A DNA stretch of 40,988 nt from an uncultured Victivallis sp. (lineage in GTDB: Bacteria; Verrucomicrobiota; Lentisphaeria; Victivallales; Victivallaceae): the NCBI GenBank assembly GCA_944389935.1, contig CALXOE010000033.1, positions 1 to 40,988 of the forward strand, written 5' to 3'. This document shows positions 7,926 through 16,955 of this stretch, one piece after another. The translations under genes and the position numbers were made by a program. The number at the start of each line of letters is the position of its first letter. The first letter of the stretch is position 1. The notes under the pieces are model-generated. The model was not told the origin of the DNA. It searched no databases and saw only the letters and a program-made list of their open reading frames with translations.

Positions 7926-9494
7926 ATGAAACCCGCATTGATCGATGACCGTATCAGCCGGGCTCTGGCGCAGCGCGCCCGGCGGGAACTCCGGGAGACG
8001 TTCGGAATCGCCTGCGAGATTGATTTCGGGGACACTTTTCTGAATGCGCTTTTCTGGGGCTCTCTGAAATCTCTCGCCGACCGGGTCGATCCGACCGGCT
8101 TCTGCCAGACCAGTTACGGCGAAGAGAACAATATCAAATGTTACGGCACAAGTCATTATCCGCGCGATGCGGCCGAGGCGGCGGGAGTGCTCGCCTCGGT
8201 CGGGCTGGCGGAGCTCGGGACGCGCATTCTGCGTTTCAGCCTGGAGCATGTTCCGGAGGGGCAGTATTATCTGCCGCACGTCTATCGCCGGGACGGTTCC
8301 ATCCGCGCCAATACGATTCAGGTGGATACGCCGGGCCACCTGGCGCGGGCATTGGAACGCTGTGTCCGGCAGACCGGGCCGGAGGCCGGAAATGAGGTGC
8401 TCTACCGGCAGCTGTGCGGAATCTGCCGCGGCACCTGGGCGCGCCATTATCATCCGGAGTTTCAGCTGCTCGATGCGGGCAACTACAATGAACAGGGGTT
8501 CGACGGGAGCAGGGAACGATTGCTGGATCTTTTCACCAACACCGCCATGCACAGCGGGCTGGCCGCGCTGGGCCGGGTCGCCGCGGAGTTCGGAGATGAT
8601 CGTGCCGCAGAGGAATTTGCGGAATGCTCCGAGCTGCTTGCTTCCGGTATCGAGGCCCGGCTCTTCGATCCGGAATGTGGATTTTACCGCAGCGCGTACT
8701 CTCTTCATCGCGGCGGTTTCATGCCGGAGGAGAACTGGATCATTCTCTACTGCCGCCGCTGGTATGCCGGACGGCCCGAGGCGTGGGAAAACGCCTATGA
8801 GCGGCTGCGGACCGAGAGCGCGATCCGCTGGGACACTCATACGCTGGTGACCGGGGAGACTCCCGGACGGCGTTTCATGCTGCTCGGCAAATTTTTTGCC
8901 CGGCAACTTGGATATTTTGCGGAAACCGGGCGCGCGAGCGAGTTGCGGGACGGGTTTGCGTTTCTCCGGGAAACGGTTCGGAGACCCTCCAATCTCTACC
9001 CGGAATGGTGGTTTCATCACCGTCCCCGCGAACTCTCCGGATACATCCGGGATTTTCTCGCCGATCACCGGGATCTCTGGTGTGCGTATACCGAAGATCC
9101 GGAGGGGGATTACACCGTCGACAGCGGAAATTGCGAACAGACAGCGGTCTTTCTGCAGGAGATGTTCGACCGGATTCTGGGCGTCTCGTTTCCGGGGGGA
9201 GAGCTCCGGCTTCAGCCGGTTCTGCCGGATGGGGGCGGTTGCGGAGAACTTCCGGTCGGACATGGGGAGACCATTTCGTTCCGATTCGATGGAACGCGGC
9301 TCGAACTTCAGTCCGGAGTGACGCGGGAGGTGGAAATCGCACTCCCGGTTTGGACGCGGAAACCGGCGGCAGTCATCGTCAACGGGCGACCGGTGGAAAG
9401 TCGGCGGATTGCCGGGCGGGAGTTTGATACGCTCCGGTTCATCTGTCCGCCGGGAGAGGAGGCCGTTTCAATTATGGTGAAATCTGGAGAATAG
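7926..9494 (+). CDS. Six-hairpin glycosidase-like protein
   Basis: Cytoplasmic protein of about 522 residues with no signal peptide. The body is rich in helices with aromatic and acidic motifs, such as LLDAGNYNEQGFDGS, TVDSGNCEQTAVFLQEMFDRILG and LYPEWWFHHRP. These recall (alpha/alpha)6-barrel glycosidases, followed by a short beta-rich C-terminal part (GETISFRFDGTRLELQSG). I cannot assign a GH family. It sits between the prepilin and the secreted GH42-like enzyme in the same direction, so it probably handles oligosaccharides released by that enzyme. ATG 7926 is two codons after a GTG at 7920 that overlaps the previous stop; neither has a strong ribosome site. Confidence 0.7.
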   Translation: MKPALIDDRISRALAQRARRELRETFGIACEIDFGDTFLNALFWGSLKSLADRVDPTGFCQTSYGEENNIKCYGTSHYPRDAAEAAGVLASVGLAELGTRILRFSLEHVPEGQYYLPHVYRRDGSIRANTIQVDTPGHLARALERCVRQTGPEAGNEVLYRQLCGICRGTWARHYHPEFQLLDAGNYNEQGFDGSRERLLDLFTNTAMHSGLAALGRVAAEFGDDRAAEEFAECSELLASGIEARLFDPECGFYRSAYSLHRGGFMPEENWIILYCRRWYAGRPEAWENAYERLRTESAIRWDTHTLVTGETPGRRFMLLGKFFARQLGYFAETGRASELRDGFAFLRETVRRPSNLYPEWWFHHRPRELSGYIRDFLADHRDLWCAYTEDPEGDYTVDSGNCEQTAVFLQEMFDRILGVSFPGGELRLQPVLPDGGGCGELPVGHGETISFRFDGTRLELQSGVTREVEIALPVWTRKPAAVIVNGRPVESRRIAGREFDTLRFICPPGEEAVSIMVKSGE

Positions 9495-9497
9495 AAG

Positions 9498-12158
9498 ATG
9501 AATCGTTTGTTTCGATGGGTGCAGCGGCTGTTTCTGGCGGTGACGCTGCCGGGGATATTTTCTCTTGCCGCGGGCGGATTGCTCGACTTCCGCCCTGCCG
9601 GGACGGGGAATTTTCCGCCTGGTCGGACGGTGTTCCCGGTGTCGACGTTCCATCATGAGGGAGGCCCGCTGACCATTGCGCTGGAATTTCAGCCCGCGTT
9701 GCCGCACACCTGGCTGCTGCTGGACGGGAATCTGCTGCTGATTCGTGACGCTTCGGGTGACGAAGTGCTGAAACTCGATCTCGTCCGCCGCGGCCGCTTC
9801 CGGCTGCAATCCGGCGGCATGACGCGGATCTCCTGGCCGCTGCTCGATGAGATCGGACATTTTCCGCTGCGGTTGATCTGGGGGAATGACGGAATCAGGC
9901 TGGAGATGGAGGGGCGGACCTGGGTTCAGCTCGACAGCGGCGACCTCCCGCCCGGCGAGTATTCCATCGCGCTGGCGCAAACCGTGAGCGGAATTCCCGG
10001 GGCGTTCGGTCACTATCGGCAGCTGACGGTGTCCGCCGGAGAGCCGGCCACGCCGGTGCGTCTGCCGGATTTCCCCGAGCGCGGCCCTGAGTTCGCCCGG
10101 CTCGCCGAAGTCGATCGGCGGCTGCTGGCGGATCCGGCCTTTGACTTCCCGCTGACGGTGCCCCCTGCGGAATTCAACCGTGACGAGGCCGGCCGGGCCG
10201 CGATCCGGATCGCGCTGGACTCCTTGTGGAAGCGGATTCACATCGGACGGCGGGAAAACTTCGGAGTTTATCTTGACGCTCTGGAGGAGGAGGCCGCCCG
10301 GCTTGCGGCACCGCATGAGCCGGAGCCGTCGATTCCGCTTGAAAGTGCCGGATTTGAGCGGTTCTTCTCGCCGGATGATCGCGGGTTTCACTTCGGATTC
10401 ATCGGCTGGGAGCTCGGGAACTATGCGCCGGAACTCGCCCGGCTCGGGTGCGATCTGGTGTCCGATTCGGTCTGGCCGGCACAGTTGATGTTTCCGGACG
10501 GAACATTCAATGCGGCGCATTACCGCAGTCGCACCCTGCCGTCGCTGCGGCGGCTCGGATTTTACGGGATCGGGGTCGATATGCTGGTCGCCCCTTATTC
10601 GCCGCCCTTTCTGCTGCACAAACATCCGGAGTGGACCGGTTCGTATGAGGAGGGCAGAGTGGCGGGACACGGGTTTCTGAGTGCTTCCATCATTCATCCG
10701 GATTACCGGGCAATGTGCAGAACCTATCTGGATCATCTGATTCCGCGTCTCGGCGGAGAGTCGAATGTGGTCTCCATCTGTCTGGACAACGAACCCGGTT
10801 ATGAGGATTACTCGCCGGCGATGCAGGCGCGATTCCGGGATTTTCTGCGGAGACGGTACGGCACCGTGGAGGAAGTGAACCGTTCCTGGGGGAGTTCATA
10901 CGCCGATTTTCCGGAGATTACGATCTCCCGCAGGGAGGCGATGGACAGGACGCGGAAAAACCGGTTTTACGACTGGAGTCTGTTCTGTGCGGAGGTCGGA
11001 ACCGCACATCTGCGCGAACTTCACGAAACCGTGCGGAAATCCGTCGCCCTTCCCACCCATGTGAAAGTGCTGCCGTGGGAGTTCGGCCATACCTGGATCG
11101 ACAGCGACTCGAAAGAACGCGATGAGGCGGAAGTCCCGGACGGCATCGACCGGCTCGCGATCTCCGGTTTCAGCGATCTGATCGGCACGGACGCCTACGC
11201 CGACCGGTATTCCCGGGAGGGAACATTCGCAGCCAACACCATGTATCAGTCGCTCTATTACGATCTCGTCTCCGGCAGCGACCGCGGGAAAGCGCTCTTT
11301 GACAGCGAATGGCATATCGCGGCCATCGACGCCCGGACGCCGCCGGAATATCTCGAAATGGTGATGCAGCAGAATGTGATGCACGGTTTGCGGGCGGGAT
11401 CGATCTGGGTGATGAGCCCGAGTGTCGACCGCTTCGACATCGCCAGCGACGTGCCGCTGATGATCCGTTATGCCCGGACGGCGGCGCTGATTCGGCATTT
11501 TTCCGGAATTTATCGGGCACTGGCGGACCGGCCCCGACCGATCGCATTGCTTTACAGCCGGAAAAGCCGTCTGCTTTGCGGCGATCAGTCGATGCATTCT
11601 CTTCAACGCCTTTACGAGGCGTCCCTCTTTTCGGGTCTGGGGATCCGGGTGGTGGATGAGAGGCAGCTGGAATCGGGCGGGCTGGACGGCGTGCGCGCGC
11701 TGGTCGCCGTTGATGTCCCGGCCGTGGAGGAGGGAACCTCGCAGGCGCTGCGCGATTTCTGCCGCGGCGGCGGTCTCTTTGTCCGGATCGGGGCATGGGG
11801 CGGAGACGACATCCCCGGTGAGATCCGGCACAACCGGACCGATGATCCGGGCAGACTCCGGGAAATCCTCTCGGAAGCCGCTTCCCGCATCGGGGCGCTG
11901 CCGGAGATCCGGGTCTGCGGACCCGACGGACTTCCGGTCACAGGTGTGGAGTTCCACACGGTCCGGCAGGCCCCTTACGGGCAGCTGCTGTTCGTCGCGA
12001 ACAATTCGACCGCTCCGCAGAATCTGGTGATTCACGGCGCCCGGAGGATCCGCAATCTGCATACCGGTGAGAGCAGCGGCAGCCGCATCACGTTGCCGGT
12101 TCTCGGAACACTTCTCGCCGTCGTCGAAGAGGAGATGGACGCGCAAGGCGGGCGTTGA
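9498..12158 (+). CDS. Secreted GH42-like beta-glycosidase
   Basis: Protein of 886 residues with an N-terminal signal peptide (positive MNRLFRWVQR, hydrophobic core, then SLAAGG). A TIM-barrel region resembles GH42 beta-galactosidases. CLDNEPGYED holds the likely acid/base E432, and ALFDSEWHI holds a candidate nucleophile E604. YGTVEEVNRSWGSSYADF follows the first motif, as in GH42 enzymes. A Rossmann-like trimerisation segment (PRPIALLYSRKSRLLCGD onward) and a small C-terminal beta domain follow. The N-terminal 300 residues look like a carbohydrate-binding or jelly-roll domain. It starts 3 bases after the previous stop, so it is in the same operon. Substrate specificity beyond a beta-galactoside-like sugar is not known. 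Confidence 0.82.
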   Translation: MNRLFRWVQRLFLAVTLPGIFSLAAGGLLDFRPAGTGNFPPGRTVFPVSTFHHEGGPLTIALEFQPALPHTWLLLDGNLLLIRDASGDEVLKLDLVRRGRFRLQSGGMTRISWPLLDEIGHFPLRLIWGNDGIRLEMEGRTWVQLDSGDLPPGEYSIALAQTVSGIPGAFGHYRQLTVSAGEPATPVRLPDFPERGPEFARLAEVDRRLLADPAFDFPLTVPPAEFNRDEAGRAAIRIALDSLWKRIHIGRRENFGVYLDALEEEAARLAAPHEPEPSIPLESAGFERFFSPDDRGFHFGFIGWELGNYAPELARLGCDLVSDSVWPAQLMFPDGTFNAAHYRSRTLPSLRRLGFYGIGVDMLVAPYSPPFLLHKHPEWTGSYEEGRVAGHGFLSASIIHPDYRAMCRTYLDHLIPRLGGESNVVSICLDNEPGYEDYSPAMQARFRDFLRRRYGTVEEVNRSWGSSYADFPEITISRREAMDRTRKNRFYDWSLFCAEVGTAHLRELHETVRKSVALPTHVKVLPWEFGHTWIDSDSKERDEAEVPDGIDRLAISGFSDLIGTDAYADRYSREGTFAANTMYQSLYYDLVSGSDRGKALFDSEWHIAAIDARTPPEYLEMVMQQNVMHGLRAGSIWVMSPSVDRFDIASDVPLMIRYARTAALIRHFSGIYRALADRPRPIALLYSRKSRLLCGDQSMHSLQRLYEASLFSGLGIRVVDERQLESGGLDGVRALVAVDVPAVEEGTSQALRDFCRGGGLFVRIGAWGGDDIPGEIRHNRTDDPGRLREILSEAASRIGALPEIRVCGPDGLPVTGVEFHTVRQAPYGQLLFVANNSTAPQNLVIHGARRIRNLHTGESSGSRITLPVLGTLLAVVEEEMDAQGGR

Positions 12159-12177
12159 CTGAGGCGGATCTCTGCTT

Positions 12178-12978
12178 TTACCAGTTGAAAAACGGCATCC
12201 AGCGCAGCAGCCCGGTTTCGGAGTAGTTCACGAGTCCGATCTGAAAGCCGGGCGCGCTCTTGCTGTTGTAGAGCCCGAGCTGGAACACCCTGCGGTCCAC
12301 GCTGTAGTTTTCCAGCCCCGTCTGCACGACGAATCCGGGGCGCACCCCGCTCGGTTCACGGTCGGGATCTTCGAGCGGTGCTCCGGTCACATTGAAAAGC
12401 GCAAGCTGCAGGCCGCTGCCGTATTCCGCCTGATTCAGCAGTCCCGCGAACTGGACTCCGTTCGCCGTCGTTGTGAGATTTCCGAATCCCGCCGCCTGAA
12501 AACCGGCGAGATCGGTCGCGCTGTTGACGAGTCCTGCGAGCTGAACCCCGTTGCAGGTTTCCGCGGTATTCGCTCCGGCGGCCGCCTGTGCGGTGGCAAG
12601 CTGCCACGCCGCATTCACGAATCCGAGTTGGAGTCCGGTTTGACTCTGCACTTCGCCATACCATCCGGCCCAGAGTCCGTGCACACTCTGTCTGGAGAAA
12701 TCTTCCCCGAAAAAGCCGAACCCGATTCCGCCGAAATACTCCCCCTCCGATACACCGGTCAGGCTGATTCCGACCGTGCCGGGACGGCTTGCCGCCGAAG
12801 TGTCGGAGATGTAGATTCCGATGCGCGGCGGCCACTCGAACGAGGGGCAGCTGCTGCCGCATGACTCCGTCGATGTCGGCTCCGCGGCCGATGTGGAGGC
12901 CGGTGCGGGCTGCTCCGCTGCAAATACAGTCAATCCGGCCATCGCGGCCGCGAACATGAGGACGTTCCATTTTTTCAT
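12178..12978 (-). CDS. Exported repeat protein, LA_2272-type surface repeats
   Basis: Protein of 266 residues with a clear signal peptide (MKKWNVLMFAAAMAGLTVFAAE). The mature part has several copies of a loose GVQxAGLxN or GLQLALFN repeat, for example NGVQLAGLVNSATDLAGFQA and NGVQFAGLLNQAEYGSGLQL, and ends LRWMPFFNW. This pattern resembles the LA_2272-type surface repeat family, proteins of unknown role thought to be in the cell envelope. GGGAGAG lies just upstream of the start. The gene is convergent with the glycosidase, with 19 bases between stops and no terminator visible. Confidence 0.75.
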   Translation of the reverse strand: MKKWNVLMFAAAMAGLTVFAAEQPAPASTSAAEPTSTESCGSSCPSFEWPPRIGIYISDTSAASRPGTVGISLTGVSEGEYFGGIGFGFFGEDFSRQSVHGLWAGWYGEVQSQTGLQLGFVNAAWQLATAQAAAGANTAETCNGVQLAGLVNSATDLAGFQAAGFGNLTTTANGVQFAGLLNQAEYGSGLQLALFNVTGAPLEDPDREPSGVRPGFVVQTGLENYSVDRRVFQLGLYNSKSAPGFQIGLVNYSETGLLRWMPFFNW

Positions 12979-13022
12979 GGTATTTTCTCTCCCGGAAAGG
13001 GTTGCCGGCTATTATCTTCCAT

Positions 13023-13050
13023 ATCATAATCCGTTTTTTCCGGAATGCAA
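13023..13050 (-). promoter_or_regulatory. Candidate promoter of the envelope repeat gene
   Basis: On the minus strand TTGCAT and TATGAT are separated by 16 bases, about 45 bases upstream of the start at 12978. Confidence 0.45.
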
Positions 13051-13102
13051 GGCGCAAAGCGCGCGCGGATGGAAAAAGTTCGGAGTTCGTGAATGTTCCA
13101 AC

Positions 13103-13131
13103 TTGCAGATCGAGTCCCGCGGCTGTATATT
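13103..13131 (+). promoter_or_regulatory. Candidate icd promoter
   Basis: TTGCAG (13103-13108) and TATATT (13126-13131) are 17 bases apart. A TATAAT directly follows at 13131-13136. Transcription would start about 30 bases before the icd ATG. Confidence 0.5.
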
Positions 13132-13168
13132 ATAATGAGCGACTTTTAGCAATGCAGGGGAGACTGAA

Positions 13169-14419
13169 ATGTCCTATCAGAAGATCAAAGTTCCGGCGGG
13201 AGAGAAAATTACCGCCGATGCCGCGGGCCGACTCCAGGTGCCGGATCAGCCCATCATCGGGTTTATCGAGGGCGACGGCATCGGGCCGGACATCACGGCC
13301 GCGTCGATGCGGATCTGGAATCGCGCCGTGGAGAAAGCGTACGGAAATCGGCGCAAAATCGCCTGGATGGAGCTCTTCGCGGGCGAGAAAGCCAACAAGG
13401 TCTACGGCGAGGAGCTGTGGCTGCCGGGTGAGACTGTCGATGCGATCCGCGAGTACCTCATTGCAATCAAGGGGCCGCTTACGACACCGGTCGGCGGCGG
13501 CATCCGTTCCCTGAACGTCGCACTGCGTCAGGAGCTCGATCTCTACGTCTGCCTGCGGCCGGTCCGCTACTTCAACGGTGTGCCCTCTCCCGTGAAACAT
13601 CCTGAAAAGACCGATATGGTCGTCTTCCGGGAGAACACCGAGGACATCTACGCCGGAATCGAATGGAATGCCGGGACTCCGGAGGCGAAGAAAGTCATCG
13701 ATTTCCTGCAAAACGAGATGGGGGTTCGGAAAATCCGCTTCCCGGAGAGCTCCAGCATCGGCGTGAAACCGGTCTCGATCGAGGGCAGCGAACGGCTGAT
13801 CCGTGCGGCGCTCGACTATGCGATCGCGAACAAGCGCCGCAGCGTCACGCTGGTCCACAAGGGGAACATCATGAAGTTCACCGAGGGCGGCTTCAAGAAC
13901 TGGGGATACGACCTCGTGCGGCGCGAGTATGCCGACCGCGCCGTCGTTGCGGCGGACTGCGACTGGAAGGCTCCGGAGGGGAAGATCCTTGTGAAGGATT
14001 GCATCTGTGACGCATTCCTGCAGCAGATCCTGACCCGCCCGGACGAGTATGACGTGATTGCGACGCTGAATCTGAACGGCGACTACGTTTCGGACGCGCT
14101 CGCGGCCTGCGTCGGCGGGATCGGCATTGCGCCGGGGGCGAACATCAACTATACGACCGGCCATTCGCTCTTCGAGGCGACCCACGGAACCGCGCCGAAA
14201 TACGCCGGGCTCGACAAGGTCAACCCGAGTTCGCTGGCGCTCTCCGGCGAGATGTTGCTGCGCCACATCGGCTGGGTTGAGGCGGCGGAACTGGTGAGTC
14301 GCGGCATCGAGCGGGCGATTTCCGACCGGGTGGTGACTTACGACTTCGCGCGGCTGATGGAGGGGGCGACCGAGGTGAGCTGCTCGGGGTTTGCCGAGGC
14401 GGTGGTCAACCGCATGTGA
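13169..14419 (+). CDS. icd: Isocitrate dehydrogenase, NADP-type
   Basis: Oxidises isocitrate to 2-oxoglutarate with CO2 release in the TCA cycle. The protein is 416 residues, matching the Escherichia coli type of dimeric enzyme. Visible motifs are [14 protein letters not shown], the substrate loop [20 protein letters not shown] with S114 (equivalent to the serine phosphorylated in E. coli), [16 protein letters not shown], and [17 protein letters not shown] in the cofactor region. GGGGAG upstream of ATG 13169 supports the start. No aceK-like kinase gene is nearby. It stands alone between a divergent envelope gene and the EIIA-CBS gene. Confidence 0.95.
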   Translation: MSYQKIKVPAGEKITADAAGRLQVPDQPIIGFIEGDGIGPDITAASMRIWNRAVEKAYGNRRKIAWMELFAGEKANKVYGEELWLPGETVDAIREYLIAIKGPLTTPVGGGIRSLNVALRQELDLYVCLRPVRYFNGVPSPVKHPEKTDMVVFRENTEDIYAGIEWNAGTPEAKKVIDFLQNEMGVRKIRFPESSSIGVKPVSIEGSERLIRAALDYAIANKRRSVTLVHKGNIMKFTEGGFKNWGYDLVRREYADRAVVAADCDWKAPEGKILVKDCICDAFLQQILTRPDEYDVIATLNLNGDYVSDALAACVGGIGIAPGANINYTTGHSLFEATHGTAPKYAGLDKVNPSSLALSGEMLLRHIGWVEAAELVSRGIERAISDRVVTYDFARLMEGATEVSCSGFAEAVVNRM

Positions 14420-14428
14420 GATGGAGTC

Positions 14429-14453
14429 CGGGGGGCATAGAGCTCCCCGTTTA
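14429..14453 (+). terminator. Weak terminator after icd
   Basis: CGGGG and CCCCG form a short stem followed by TTTAA. The stem is only 5 bp and the T-run is poor, so readthrough into the next gene is possible. Confidence 0.3.
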
Positions 14454-14484
14454 ACCTTAAGCAACAACGGAAAGTGAGTATAAG

Positions 14485-15393
14485 ATGAAGCTGGTATCGA
14501 TTCTGAATGAAGAGCTGATCTTTACGAACGTCAACGGCGTGAGCCGTTCCGGTATTTATGCGGATATGCTCAAGAAAGCCCAGGCGGTTCTCGGCAGCCA
14601 GATGGACATCGACCGGATCGTCTCCGGCATGCTCGAGCGGGAAGATACGCTGCAGATTCCTTATGAGGGATGTGCGATGCCGCATCTGCGTGCGCCGGAG
14701 TTCGATGATCTCTACATCATTATCGGGGTGCTGCCGAAGCCGGTGCATTTCAAGGAGTGCGATGTTTCACCGTGCAATCTGGTGGTGATGTCGCTGATCT
14801 CGCAGGACACGAGCGACCTTTATTTGAAGTCGCTCTCGGCGATGGTGCGTTATCTGTCGCAACCGGGAAACCTCGAGAAGCTTTCCGGCGTGAAGAGCGC
14901 GGCGGAATTTCTCGAAGTGCTGCGTGAGGCGAATGTGACGGTCCGGAGCAACCTTGTGGCCGAAGATGTGATGGTCACGGGCAAGTGCGTTCTGCATGAG
15001 GGCGATACGCTTTCGACGGCTCTCGACTGTTTCAGCCGTGGCGACAGCAGCACGATTCCGGTGCTCGATGCGAACGACCGTCTGGTCGGGGAGCTCGAGG
15101 CAATGGATATCTTGAAGAATTTTATTCCGGAGTACATTTTCCGGATGGAGAATCTCGATTTTCTCACGAGTTTCGAGCCGTTCAACCGGATTTTCCAGGA
15201 GGAGAATCAGCACGTGGTGCGCGACTACATGCGAGCACCCTCGCTTACGGTTCATCCGGAAACCCCGTTGATTCAGTTTACCGTGAAGATGGTGAAGAAT
15301 GAAGTGCGCACCTGCTTCGTCATCGACGCCGACAACAAATATATCGGTGAAATCATGGTCAAGTATATTGTCAAAAAAGTTCTGCGCGGATAA
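14485..15393 (+). CDS. PTS EIIA-like domain fused to a CBS pair
   Basis: Protein of 302 residues. The first 150 resemble the fructose/nitrogen-type EIIA domain, with the phospho-acceptor histidine as H67 in CAMPHLRAPEF. The rest holds two CBS-type motifs (VAEDVMVTGKCVLHEGDTLSTA, VVRDYMRAPSLTVHPETPL) that may bind adenine nucleotides. No EIIB, EIIC, HPr or EI gene is in the window, so a regulatory role is more likely than sugar uptake. The next gene, an ion or dicarboxylate transporter, begins 12 bases after this stop, which suggests that this protein controls it. GGAAAGTGAG upstream of ATG 14485 is a fair ribosome site. Confidence 0.82.
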   Translation: MKLVSILNEELIFTNVNGVSRSGIYADMLKKAQAVLGSQMDIDRIVSGMLEREDTLQIPYEGCAMPHLRAPEFDDLYIIIGVLPKPVHFKECDVSPCNLVVMSLISQDTSDLYLKSLSAMVRYLSQPGNLEKLSGVKSAAEFLEVLREANVTVRSNLVAEDVMVTGKCVLHEGDTLSTALDCFSRGDSSTIPVLDANDRLVGELEAMDILKNFIPEYIFRMENLDFLTSFEPFNRIFQEENQHVVRDYMRAPSLTVHPETPLIQFTVKMVKNEVRTCFVIDADNKYIGEIMVKYIVKKVLRG

Positions 15394-15405
15394 GAGTTGT
15401 CACCT

Positions 15406-16929
15406 ATGGAACATTCGACCCTGATTTTCTGGATAGGTACGATCATTTTTATCGGGACCTATGTTTTGATTGCATCGGAGAAGGTGCATAAAACGGTTGC
15501 GGCATTGCTCGGTGCGATGCTTATGCTGATTGTGATTCTGCCGGGGCCCGGCCACAGTGGAGGTTCCCACGAGGAGGCCGCGGAACCGGTTGCGGTGGAG
15601 GCTCCCGCCGCTGTTGCGGAGCAGGTCCCCGCCGCCGTTGCGGAGCAGGCCGCCGGAGCGCAGGCGAAAGCCGCGGAAGCGCTCGCCGAGACTGAACAGG
15701 CGCTGGCGGACGCGACCGGTCCGAGTGAAATCGAACGAAAGGCCGGGCTTTACGACAAGCTCGACACGTTCGCCCGCTATTCGAACTTCGACGTGGTGTT
15801 TACGCTTGCGGGCATGATGCTGCTTGTGAATCTGCTCTCTGGAACGGGACTTTTCCAGTACGTGGCGATCCGCTGCGCGAAACTGGCGAGGGGACTGCCG
15901 ATCCGGACGATGATTCTGCTTGTATTTGCGACGGCGTTTCTCTCGGCGTTTCTCGACAATGTGACGACGATTCTGCTGGTTGCGCCTGTGACTCTGCTCG
16001 TCTGCAACGAGCTCGACGTGCCGCCGGTGCCGTTTCTGATGGCAGAGACGATGGCGTCGAACATCGGCGGAACCGCGACGCTGATCGGCGACCCGCCGAA
16101 CCTGATCATCGGTTCGATTGCGGATCTGAACTTCATGGATTTCCTTATGAATCTCACTCCGTTCATCCTCGTGCTGATGGTGATCTACTGCATCTGTCTC
16201 TGGGTTTACTACTCGAAGCGGATGCGCGTGACGGTCGAGAAGCGCGCGCTCATCATGGAGCTCGACGAGCGCGCGGCGATCTCCGATCGCAGCAATCTGA
16301 TTCGCGGCGGAATTGTGATGATTCTGACGATCCTCGGCTTCCTCGTGCACGGCGCGGTCGGGCTGCAGCCCTGCGTGGTGGCGATGTCGGGTGCCGCGCT
16401 TGCGCTGTGTATCTGCAAGGTCGATGTGGACCATGCGTTGGAGAAGATCGAGTGGAGCACGCTTTTCTTCTTCATGGCGCTGTTCATCGTCGTCTGCGGA
16501 GCGTCTGCCTGCGGACTCATGGACAAGATCGGCAGTTTCCTGTCGTTGATGGAGGGATGGCCGGTTCCGGTGGTGGTGCTCGTCATCATGTGGATCAGCG
16601 CGATTGCCGCGGCGGTCATGAACAACGTTTCGTTCACTGCGGCGATGGTGACGGTTGTGGCGACGTTCATCAGCGCCTCGCCGGCGTTCCGCGGCAGCGA
16701 AGCGTGCAGCGATCTGCTCTGGTGGGGGCTGGCGCTGGCGGTCTGCCTCGGCGGCAATGCGTCTCTGGTCGGTGCGGCGGCGAACCTCGTGACGGTCGGC
16801 ATCGCCGAAAAGAACGGTCACAGCGTGAGTTTCACGGGCTTCCTGAAATACGGCGTGCCGGTGGCTGTCGGCAGCATGGTGCTTGCCTCGGTCTATATCA
16901 TGGCACGTTACTTCCTCTTCTGCGCGTAA
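15406..16929 (+). CDS. NhaD/ArsB/SLC13-type transporter
   Basis: Polytopic inner-membrane transporter of about 507 residues with some ten or more hydrophobic segments. Two family-typical motifs are SAFLDNVTTILLVAPVTLLV and ASNIGGTATLIGDPPNLIIG, and the second half repeats the plan (MNNVSFTAAMVTVV, LGGNASLVGAAANLV). This pattern is shared by Na+/H+ antiporters of the NhaD type and by arsenite or citrate permeases, so the substrate is unsure. An odd Ala/Glu-rich loop of about 70 residues separates the first two hairpins and the main body, and may be a coiled linker. ATG 15406 is preferred over an upstream TTG at 15397. It is probably co-transcribed with the EIIA-CBS gene. Confidence 0.85.
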   Translation: MEHSTLIFWIGTIIFIGTYVLIASEKVHKTVAALLGAMLMLIVILPGPGHSGGSHEEAAEPVAVEAPAAVAEQVPAAVAEQAAGAQAKAAEALAETEQALADATGPSEIERKAGLYDKLDTFARYSNFDVVFTLAGMMLLVNLLSGTGLFQYVAIRCAKLARGLPIRTMILLVFATAFLSAFLDNVTTILLVAPVTLLVCNELDVPPVPFLMAETMASNIGGTATLIGDPPNLIIGSIADLNFMDFLMNLTPFILVLMVIYCICLWVYYSKRMRVTVEKRALIMELDERAAISDRSNLIRGGIVMILTILGFLVHGAVGLQPCVVAMSGAALALCICKVDVDHALEKIEWSTLFFFMALFIVVCGASACGLMDKIGSFLSLMEGWPVPVVVLVIMWISAIAAAVMNNVSFTAAMVTVVATFISASPAFRGSEACSDLLWWGLALAVCLGGNASLVGAAANLVTVGIAEKNGHSVSFTGFLKYGVPVAVGSMVLASVYIMARYFLFCA

Positions 16930-16939
16930 CGTGGGAGAG

Positions 16940-16955
16940 TCCGGCTCACGCCGGA
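16940..16955. terminator. Small hairpin between convergent genes
   Basis: TCCGGC and GCCGGA form a 6-bp stem with a TCAC loop, overlapping the end of the minus-strand gene. No T-run follows on either strand, so it is at best a weak bidirectional terminator. Confidence 0.3.

Noticed and set aside
15400..16821. Long minus-strand frame opposite the transporter
   Set aside because: Its composition is extreme in Arg and His, while the plus strand encodes a well-formed membrane protein.
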